Notes under the pieces: model-generated | What the model saw: the letters and a program-made list of their open reading frames with translations, nothing else | The model's database searches: none | Told to the model about the DNA's origin: nothing | DNA from: Methanobacteriota archaeon | Lineage (GTDB): Archaea > Thermoplasmatota > Poseidoniia > Poseidoniales > Poseidoniaceae | DNA: 35,136 bases | Direction: 5' to 3' | Assembly (NCBI GenBank): GCA_018666575.1 | Contig: JABIYX010000107.1 | Span: 1-35,136 of the forward strand | Program-made: the position numbers and the translations under genes | Part shown: positions 1 to 5,908 of the stretch, piece by piece | Position numbering within the stretch: the stretch's first letter is position 1 | How the letters are laid out: each line of letters starts with the position of its first letter

Positions 1-1157
1 GGTTTGCCACCTTTATCGGTTGCAATAGCAATTTCATTGATGGTTGCCTTGTCGCCAAAGAATTCAGTAACGACTTTTTCATCAGCATCGAATGGTAAGT
101 TTCCAACATAGAGTTTGAGCCCCTTAGGAGGTCCAGAAGTTTTCTTCTCTTTGTTATCAGCATCTCGAACGCCGATTCTTCGACCGTTGATCTTGTGTCC
201 GTCTAGAGCAGATATCGCAGCCTCAGCCTGAGGTTTAGCAGTGTATGTGACGAATCCAAATCCTTTGGATGCTCCAGAATCATCAGTCATAACAATACAA
301 TCAGTCATGTCACCGTGTTTGCCAAACATTTCCTTGAGTTGTTCAGTATCGACTTCTCGGGGAAGTCCTCCAATGAACAAACGACATCCAGGTGCTGCTT
401 TTTGTCGTCCTCCTTGACCGCCTTGGCCTTCAAATCGGAAATATGTGCGTTCTCTTCCATCTTCTCGTACGTCTGCAGCAATGTATGTTGCACGTCCTGA
501 TGGACCATGGGCAAAGAGTGCTTCAGCATCTCTACCCCAACGCTTTCCGGAGAGGTTGAATTCAGAAGCACCTTGTTCGAGTTCTGCCCATCCAGCTCCA
601 AAATTATCGGCTAGTGCACGGAAACTCCGATAGTTGCAAGATGGACAGGCAACATTCCAATCTCCGTTGACTTCTGCAACGAGTGTATCGCCACAAGGAG
701 GGCAAATGGCATGAAGGATTCCGCAATCATCACGTTCTCTGAAATCAAGGCGAACAACTGGTGTTACCTCAGTGACCACGGCTCGTGCAACATCTCGGCG
801 ACGTACAGCATCGGCAACGGTGTGGAGGAATCGATCGACAAGACGGGTGACATGGAAGTGGCCTTGAAGTTGACTTGGAAGGACATCGCCCTTTTTGCCT
901 TCAACAACAAGGATTCGAGCTTCTCCACCCTTTTCCTGAAGTTTTTCAAATCGGCAAATGACAGTATCGCCGATGGCAATATTGACAATTTCCTTTCCGG
1001 CTTGTACGCTAACAACGCCGTCATTGATGTTCATTTGGCCAACGGTTGTCGATACGATTGTATCGTCGATAACCATTGTTCCTTCGCCGGCTTCTACGTC
1101 GCCGACGTTTGCTACTTTCATTCCCGGGGTGACGAGGCTCGTCGTCATTTTAATCAT
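1..1157 (-). CDS. Csl4-type exosome subunit fused to RRM domains (partial at left edge)
   Basis: The frame stays open from an ATG at 1157 to the window edge (385 codons, C-terminus missing); a second in-frame ATG lies at 1148. Residues 1-190 resemble archaeal Csl4, the RNA-binding cap subunit of the exosome: an N-terminal domain (TPGMKVANVGDVEAGEGT), an S1-like beta region (about 60-140) and a zinc ribbon with Cys152-x2-Cys155 and Cys171-x2-Cys174. A linker of about 65 residues follows. RRM1 has RNP2 at about 259 (RLFIGGL) and RNP1 at about 298 (KGFGFVTY). RRM2 starts at about 347 (LKLYVGNL) and is cut by the edge. I checked that the zinc ribbon and both RRMs share one reading frame with no stop between. 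Archaeal Csl4 is normally about 180-200 residues, so the RRM extension is the oddity. It probably brings substrate RNA to the exosome, which is inference. It is last in a run of minus-strand genes and follows a METTL5-like RNA methyltransferase. Confidence 0.85.
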   Translation of the reverse strand, partial: MIKMTTSLVTPGMKVANVGDVEAGEGTMVIDDTIVSTTVGQMNINDGVVSVQAGKEIVNIAIGDTVICRFEKLQEKGGEARILVVEGKKGDVLPSQLQGHFHVTRLVDRFLHTVADAVRRRDVARAVVTEVTPVVRLDFRERDDCGILHAICPPCGDTLVAEVNGDWNVACPSCNYRSFRALADNFGAGWAELEQGASEFNLSGKRWGRDAEALFAHGPSGRATYIAADVREDGRERTYFRFEGQGGQGGRQKAAPGCRLFIGGLPREVDTEQLKEMFGKHGDMTDCIVMTDDSGASKGFGFVTYTAKPQAEAAISALDGHKINGRRIGVRDADNKEKKTSGPPKGLKLYVGNLPFDADEKVVTEFFGDKATINEIAIATDKGGK

Positions 1158-1246
1158 CTCGTAGCACTGTTTCTTCGCCGATGCGAAGCCTTGTGCTGTT
1201 TTATTGCGAGGCACGCCCCCTTTTCAACCCATCACATGCCATCGTT

Positions 1247-1867
1247 TCAATTCAAACGCTCAAGTCGATAGCAGCGAATACGTGTTGAACCCTGCTGCTG
1301 TTTGTGATGGGAATAAGCGGCAGGCAATCGAAAATCGGTCTGATAAATCGAATGCAATGCGTACCCATTTGATTTCGCTAATGCTGCTAAATGTTCAGCA
1401 TCGATGCTGTGGATGAAATGAATTAGTGGAACCTTCATGGCAAATAATGTCTCAAAGAAAGCCCTGTCTGCATGCTTTGTTTGAACGCCCCAAGGTGGAT
1501 TCATAATCGCAATATCCACCTTTGAATCGACTTCTATCGCAGTGCCATCAACACGTCGATGAATTGTGTTGAGGAATTCCTTTCCTTCGACTTCAATTAT
1601 GTTTTCTTCGATTACATCAAGCGCTGTTTTGTCACACTCGACCATCGTGACTTGTTTTGCTCCGAGAAATGCAGCACCGATTCCAAGAACTCCATTTCCT
1701 GCTCCTAAATCCAGAATGTGTTTGCCTTCAAGTGAATCGCCAAGATTGATTTTAGTAAGCCATGCAGCAGCCAGGTTTCCTTCTGTTGGATATTGCTCAA
1801 GTTCAACCGAATGACAAGGATGCGGTTTGAGAGATGAGAGTCGCATCGCAAGATGCCGTTGGCGCAT
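1247..1867 (-). CDS. METTL5-like RNA N6-adenine methyltransferase
   Basis: This is a 206-residue class I SAM-dependent methyltransferase. The SAM-binding loop reads LDLGAGNGVLGIGAAFLGA and the catalytic motif of N6-adenine methylases is present as NPPWG. An N-terminal LEQYPT motif is typical of the archaeal/METTL5 family (COG2263). In eukaryotes METTL5 methylates one adenine of small-subunit rRNA with its partner TRMT112; the archaeal target is inferred to be rRNA. I chose the ATG at 1867 because it has a good ribosome binding site (GGTGAG at 1871-1876) and clears the preceding gene, whose stop is at 1872. The frame is open upstream to 1942, but that would overlap the zinc-ribbon gene and adds no family sequence. 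It sits between a zinc-ribbon protein and the Csl4-RRM gene, consistent with an RNA-metabolism cluster. Confidence 0.85.
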   Translation of the reverse strand: MRQRHLAMRLSSLKPHPCHSVELEQYPTEGNLAAAWLTKINLGDSLEGKHILDLGAGNGVLGIGAAFLGAKQVTMVECDKTALDVIEENIIEVEGKEFLNTIHRRVDGTAIEVDSKVDIAIMNPPWGVQTKHADRAFFETLFAMKVPLIHFIHSIDAEHLAALAKSNGYALHSIYQTDFRLPAAYSHHKQQQGSTRIRCYRLERLN

Positions 1868-1871
1868 AACC

Positions 1872-2117
1872 TCACCAACGTCGTTGTTGTTGACCGAAAT
1901 TCTGTTGATTAAATTGCTGTTGCTGTTGCATGCGAGCAGCATATTCTGCTTGTTGCATAGCTTGTTGATTACTGATCATCAAAGCAATTTGGCGGATTTG
2001 TTCAGCCTCGATTCGCAGTCTTGCGATGAGTTGATCGCCAGGTTGTTGGCCGCCACAGAAGCGGCAAAAACGAGTTCCGTCGTTTTGTGATTGCCCACAT
2101 GTTACGCAAAAACCCAT
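1872..2117 (-). CDS. Small zinc-ribbon protein with glutamine-rich tail
   Basis: This 81-residue protein starts with two closely spaced CxxC knuckles (CVTCG near residue 4 and CRFCG near residue 18), typical of the small zinc_ribbon_2 fold. A short helix and a Gln-rich C-terminus follow (QQQQQFNQQNFGQQQRR). A GGTG ribosome binding site lies just before the ATG. It is packed 4 bp before the METTL5-like gene and 60 bp after the unknown protein, so it is probably co-transcribed. Its function is unknown. The tail could be an interaction or RNA-contact segment, but nothing in the sequence proves this. Confidence 0.7.
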   Translation of the reverse strand: MGFCVTCGQSQNDGTRFCRFCGGQQPGDQLIARLRIEAEQIRQIALMISNQQAMQQAEYAARMQQQQQFNQQNFGQQQRRW

Positions 2118-2177
2118 TTCTTCACCATCCTTTCCTATCTGCTGACAATTATCAACCTTTCACTCTCTCATGCTTGG

Positions 2178-3224
2178 TTAACCCATTGAAGTGAGTTGTA
2201 AAAATACAGGCCATGTTTCAAACCCAACGGCCGTTGCACGTTCGTTAATGATGTTCCATCGTGGGTCATCCATCATTTCACTTGGCTCGATTCCGTTGGA
2301 AAGCAGTTCTGAAACGAGTGCTCTAAATTCGATTTCGATTTCAGATTGTTGAGGTTCAGGCTCCTCTGGGACAGACGGGAGAGGAACAGTTTCTACAACT
2401 GGGTCAACAGATTCTTCAACAGAGTCCAACTCTTCGCCAGCTGCTTGCATTTCTCCAAATCCAGTATCAGTTGCCTTTGTAATCGCATCCTCTACGTTTT
2501 GTGGTTCGTTTGAAGTCCCATCATCTATTGATGGGAGGGGGACTGAGGCATGTTTTTCGATAACAACCTCAGATTCCATGACGATTTCAGGTGGAGCAAT
2601 TTCTGAAACTTCAACCTTCTCTTCTTGAACAACTGGCTCAGGTGTTGCTGGTTCTGCAGCACGACCAACACCGAGCACTTCGGCTTGTTGTCGAGCAAAT
2701 TCTGCTGCCTGTTTCCTAGGAAGACTTACGAAGCATTTGTTTGGAACGGATGTGGGTGGGAACGGCAAATAATAGCGTTCAATTGCAGGAAGGTCAGGAT
2801 GTCTGAAACAAAGCATATTGATGTTTTCAAATCCTCTTTGGGCAGGGACATCTACAGAGAATGGGACTGGCTGAATGGTTATCGACGCTCGAACCCATTT
2901 TTCAGTTGTAACAAGATGTTGCATCCATGGCCCCAAGTCACTTGTTGCGAGATCGAGGAACTGAAATGAAGCATCGCGAGGGTCAAGCCCTTGTTCTTGC
3001 AAAAGTCTTGCTTCTGCTCTTGGTCGATGGAAGACACCTATGACGGGTTGGCCGTGTTCTACCATGTCACCATGTAGTTCCAGAATCTTGCGTTCTCTCC
3101 GAGGACAAATCAACATGATCTGCATACGAGTTGCCTCGTTATCATAGATTTCTCCCCACCGTTTTGTTGCTTCAGATTGAAGCCCATCGATGGTCATGTT
3201 TGGAATCATTGCGGTTATGCCCAT
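2178..3224 (-). CDS. Unknown protein: conserved-looking N-domain, acidic linker, small C-domain
   Basis: I do not recognise this 348-residue protein. Residues 1-190 look like a compact mixed alpha/beta domain with no signal peptide or membrane span. Residues about 195-300 form a low-complexity Pro/Glu/Val linker. The last roughly 45 residues form a second small helical domain (ALVSELLSNGIEPSEMMDD). The ATG at 3224 is preferred because a strong ribosome binding site (GGTGAGGG, 3226-3233) lies immediately upstream. An ATG at 3248 would overlap the end of the aspartate-semialdehyde dehydrogenase gene by 20 bp. The stop of that gene lies inside this ribosome binding site, so the two are probably translationally coupled. 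The acidic linker suggests a cytoplasmic scaffold or adaptor, which is inference only. Confidence 0.75.
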   Translation of the reverse strand: MGITAMIPNMTIDGLQSEATKRWGEIYDNEATRMQIMLICPRRERKILELHGDMVEHGQPVIGVFHRPRAEARLLQEQGLDPRDASFQFLDLATSDLGPWMQHLVTTEKWVRASITIQPVPFSVDVPAQRGFENINMLCFRHPDLPAIERYYLPFPPTSVPNKCFVSLPRKQAAEFARQQAEVLGVGRAAEPATPEPVVQEEKVEVSEIAPPEIVMESEVVIEKHASVPLPSIDDGTSNEPQNVEDAITKATDTGFGEMQAAGEELDSVEESVDPVVETVPLPSVPEEPEPQQSEIEIEFRALVSELLSNGIEPSEMMDDPRWNIINERATAVGFETWPVFLQLTSMG

Positions 3225-3225
3225 A

Positions 3226-3233
3226 CCCTCACC
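3226..3233 (-). promoter_or_regulatory. Ribosome binding site that sets the start at 3224
   Basis: GGTGAGGG on the minus strand ends one base before the ATG at 3224 and overlaps the TGA stop (3229-3231) of the upstream gene. It favours 3224 over the longer start at 3248. Confidence 0.6.
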
Positions 3234-4323
3234 GCTCCGATGAAACATTGCTTGGATTTATGTCTACTGATGGAATTTTTCCTTTTGCTAAGGCAAGTTC
3301 TGCCAACAAAACGACGCCTCCTGCAGCTCCGCGAATTGTGTTGTGAGAGAGTGCTCTGAATGTGATGGTGTTCCCCGATACGTTCTCAAGATGAACGCAA
3401 GTTTCCATGCCAGCAACCAATTCTTTGGAAGGATCTGGGTTTGAATTTTGAGATGAACCCCAGAGATGTCTTGCCCTTGTTGGCGATTCGTCGAGAACTA
3501 TCATCGGTGAGTCTGGAGCACTCGGAAGGTTTCTCAGATGATTGTATTCCTGCGATTCGATGAGGGACTTAATTCCCTCATAAGTTATGTCTTGTTCAAG
3601 TTCAAGTTCGACATTAACAATGTGCCCTTCTTCAGCATCAACTCGCTTACAGACAACATCCCATTCAGCGTTAAGTTGTAAAATACGTTCTGCTTCTTCA
3701 ATCAACTTCTCCGCTTCGCCTTCTATTTCGTTGTCAATTGCTGCTTTCCTTTTTTCATCATCAAATAAGAGCGTCCAACCTGCTCCAGACAATGCTTGCT
3801 CACTGCGTACCTTTACCCCTTTGATGGTATGATGACTTGCGATGACATGGAGTGGATGAAGTACAGGAATAAGTGTACAGTTTGTGGCACAAGCAAGTCT
3901 ACCCAAATCCCCTGGCCAATGCTCGAGTGCTTCAGGATTCACATCTGCAACAACGAGTGGTACTTCAGGGTGCATTCGATATGCACTTGCATTTGAAAAT
4001 ACGACCAAACCATTTCTCGACAAAAGAAATTCAATTTTTTGTGCTGGGCCGCTAGGTAACGCACTGAATACGATTGCTACGTCGAGAGATTTCAGCATCT
4101 GATGGAGGTCCGGTGAATGAACGTCGAGTATTGGCTCAGATACCCCGCTCAAAGCCTCAGGTCTAGAGTGTTGAAGTCTCCAAGGTACTTCGGCGAGCAA
4201 ACGTCCATGATTTTGTCCTGCAACAGCAGCTAATTCGAACCATGGGTGATTTGCGAGCCTTTGCTGCATTCGCTGTGACACAAACCCTCCGGCACCCAAA
4301 ACTGCAACACGGGTCGAAGCCAT
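3229..4323 (-). CDS. asd: Aspartate-semialdehyde dehydrogenase
   Basis: This enzyme reduces aspartyl-4-phosphate to aspartate semialdehyde, the branch point to lysine, threonine and methionine. The 364-residue protein has the N-terminal NADP-binding glycine motif (VAVLGAGGFVSQ), the SNASAYRM signature near 110-117, and the catalytic cysteine at about residue 149 (ATNCTLIPVLHPL). It also has the substrate-binding region RVDAEEGH, with the active-site His, and the C-terminal signature HNTIRGAAGG. These fit the archaeal/fungal-type family. It is the first gene of a minus-strand run and is divergent from the nickel superoxide dismutase gene. The leader is very short. A weak AT-rich element (ACTAAAAC, about 4345-4351) sits roughly where a TATA box would be, but it is not strong enough to annotate. 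Confidence 0.92.
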   Translation of the reverse strand: MASTRVAVLGAGGFVSQRMQQRLANHPWFELAAVAGQNHGRLLAEVPWRLQHSRPEALSGVSEPILDVHSPDLHQMLKSLDVAIVFSALPSGPAQKIEFLLSRNGLVVFSNASAYRMHPEVPLVVADVNPEALEHWPGDLGRLACATNCTLIPVLHPLHVIASHHTIKGVKVRSEQALSGAGWTLLFDDEKRKAAIDNEIEGEAEKLIEEAERILQLNAEWDVVCKRVDAEEGHIVNVELELEQDITYEGIKSLIESQEYNHLRNLPSAPDSPMIVLDESPTRARHLWGSSQNSNPDPSKELVAGMETCVHLENVSGNTITFRALSHNTIRGAAGGVVLLAELALAKGKIPSVDINPSNVSSER

Positions 4324-4414
4324 GGTAATACTAAAGCATGGCAGTTTTAGTCCCTTGCTCGTTTGATAAGGTGGGAAAGCATATCTTCAAATGCTTCATT
4401 TCTAACGCAATGCC

Positions 4415-4855
4415 ATGGAGAACAAATCTACCATCCAAGCTTTTGCCCACTGTGACGGCCCATGTGGCGTCTACGATCCTGCTAGTGCCCGTGTTGCGGC
4501 CGAAGCAGTACAATCAATGACCAAGAAGATGGTTGCTCTAAGCGAAAGCGGTGCAGATTCAGGATCAGCATCCTACATCAACACAATGAGTAGATACGCT
4601 GCCATCAAGGAAGAAGAATCACAAAAGTGCAAGCATGAACTTCTTGTTCTTTGGACCGATTTCTTCAAGCCTCAACACCTTGAAGCAAACCCAGACCTTC
4701 ACACCACCTTCTGGCAAGCAGCAAAGCTTTGCTCAGCATGTAAAGTCGAAGTTTCAGAACAACATGCTCAAGAACTCATGGATGCAGTTGAAAACATCCA
4801 CAAAATGTTCTGGTCCGTAAAGGGACGAGAGGTCTCTTGGATTCGTGCTAGTTGA
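4415..4855 (+). CDS. sodN: Nickel superoxide dismutase precursor
   Basis: This protein dismutates superoxide with a nickel ion held by the extreme N-terminus of the mature enzyme. The 146-residue precursor carries the nickel hook as HCDGPCGVYDP at residues 12-22. His12, Cys13 and Cys17 would become the first, second and sixth residues after removal of an 11-residue leader. Length and the helical remainder fit the NiSOD family. A Gly at hook position 4, instead of the Leu of Streptomyces enzymes, is, as I recall, also seen in marine bacterial forms. The next gene encodes the expected maturation peptidase. NiSOD is mainly bacterial, so acquisition by transfer is likely (inference). The small ATG at 4410 is in another frame and was ignored. 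Confidence 0.93.
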   Translation: MENKSTIQAFAHCDGPCGVYDPASARVAAEAVQSMTKKMVALSESGADSGSASYINTMSRYAAIKEEESQKCKHELLVLWTDFFKPQHLEANPDLHTTFWQAAKLCSACKVEVSEQHAQELMDAVENIHKMFWSVKGREVSWIRAS

Positions 4856-4872
4856 GGGTTTTTAGTTTGGCC

Positions 4873-5151
4873 ATGATAGCTGTAGTCGTCATCGGCGACA
4901 GCATGTGGCCTACGCTACGAGACGGTGATACCTTTGATGCCGTTTCTTACACAAATCAAGTGATCAACAAAGGAGATATCGTAGTCTTCAATGACCCTAC
5001 CCATCCTTCACGAATCTGTGTAAAACGGGTTGTGCATGTTAAACAAGATGGATTGTTTGTCGAAGGTGATAATCCAGATCCAACCGCTTCAACCGATTCC
5101 CATAACTATGGTTTAGTTTCCTTTGACCTATTGATTGGGATGAAGCGATAA
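4873..5151 (+). CDS. sodX: Nickel superoxide dismutase maturation peptidase (S26 family)
   Basis: This 92-residue signal-peptidase-like serine protease is expected to cut the leader from the NiSOD precursor so that His1 can bind nickel. The Ser/Lys dyad is visible: Ser10 in GDSMWPTLRDGD and Lys51 in CVKRVV. A later GDNPDPTASTDS stretch matches the conserved C-terminal box of S26 peptidases. It lacks an obvious transmembrane anchor, as in the short NiSOD-type members. I chose the ATG at 4873. A TTG at 4852 in the same frame would overlap the sodN stop codon and has no ribosome binding site. The 3' end overlaps the convergent glycosyltransferase gene by 24 bp. Confidence 0.88.
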   Translation: MIAVVVIGDSMWPTLRDGDTFDAVSYTNQVINKGDIVVFNDPTHPSRICVKRVVHVKQDGLFVEGDNPDPTASTDSHNYGLVSFDLLIGMKR

Positions 5152-5871
5152 CTTTCCTCTTCCAAGTTCAGCATCGACTGGGCGAGGGAACAATCTTCGA
5201 ATGATGAGTTTCTTCAAAATGGAGGAACCATCTCGTATTGAACCGAGTTTTGGTTCACCTATTCGTGGTTGGTATTGTATTGGATAGTTGCGTAGTTGAA
5301 TATTAGCAACTGCACATTCAGCATACATTTCAGCTTCGATTTCAAAATCCATACTGTTGAGGTTCATCTTACTGATTGATGCTTTATCGAACACCCAATA
5401 TCCGCTACAAACATCGTGTATTTCTAATCTAAATAGCATGACTGCAGACCATGTCAAGAGATGATTTCCTATCCAATTTTGTGCTGTCATCGCATGCGGA
5501 TGCATTTGATTTGTAAGGCGATTTCCAACAATAATTTGGCCTTTTCCAAGCAAAGGAAGCATGTTTAACATATCATCCGGATGGTATGTACGATCTGCAT
5601 CAAACATAACCACTGCATCATAATCGTTCTTAATTGCATATTCAAATCCCACGCGAATGCCTTCACCTTTCCCTTTCGTTGGTTGAACAAGAACAACGCA
5701 ACCAGCTTTTTCACCGATTTCCCTTGAGTTGTCAGAACTATTTCCGTCAACGATAACTATGCTGGGGGACCAACCTAATTCTCTCAATAATTGGTGAGGA
5801 ATCGCATTGAGGACTATTTCTAAACCATCCTCTTCGTTGAGGACGGGTAAGAGAATCATCAGTTCTTTCAC
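5128..5871 (-). CDS. GT2 family glycosyltransferase (dolichol-phosphate sugar synthase-like)
   Basis: This 247-residue GT-A fold enzyme has an N-terminal LLPVLNEEDG motif, DGNSSDNS for nucleotide binding, and the metal-binding FDADRTYHPDD motif near residue 92. No membrane helices are obvious apart from mildly hydrophobic segments. It resembles DPM1/AglJ-like enzymes, which move a sugar from a nucleotide to a polyprenyl phosphate carrier. Exact donor and acceptor cannot be read from sequence. The start codon is GTG at 5871 with AAGG upstream; an ATG lies four codons inside. It follows the GT-C-like membrane protein gene by 37 bp on the same strand, so the pair probably supplies and uses a lipid-linked sugar. 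Confidence 0.85.
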   Translation of the reverse strand: MKELMILLPVLNEEDGLEIVLNAIPHQLLRELGWSPSIVIVDGNSSDNSREIGEKAGCVVLVQPTKGKGEGIRVGFEYAIKNDYDAVVMFDADRTYHPDDMLNMLPLLGKGQIIVGNRLTNQMHPHAMTAQNWIGNHLLTWSAVMLFRLEIHDVCSGYWVFDKASISKMNLNSMDFEIEAEMYAECAVANIQLRNYPIQYQPRIGEPKLGSIRDGSSILKKLIIRRLFPRPVDAELGRGKLSLHPNQ

Positions 5872-5908
5872 GACCTTAGCCTCACTCGATTGTTTTTCAT
5901 GCCTTCGC

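Noticed and set aside
305-601. Minus-strand open frame of 98 codons
   Set aside because: It lies in another frame of the Csl4-RRM gene and shows no protein-like features.
711-1271. Plus-strand open frame of 186 codons
   Set aside because: It is antisense to the Csl4-RRM gene, has no recognisable motif, and the minus strand carries clear domain signatures in one frame.
4852-4872. TTG start for the NiSOD peptidase
   Set aside because: It lacks a ribosome binding site and adds residues not seen in short family members; ATG 4873 fits better.
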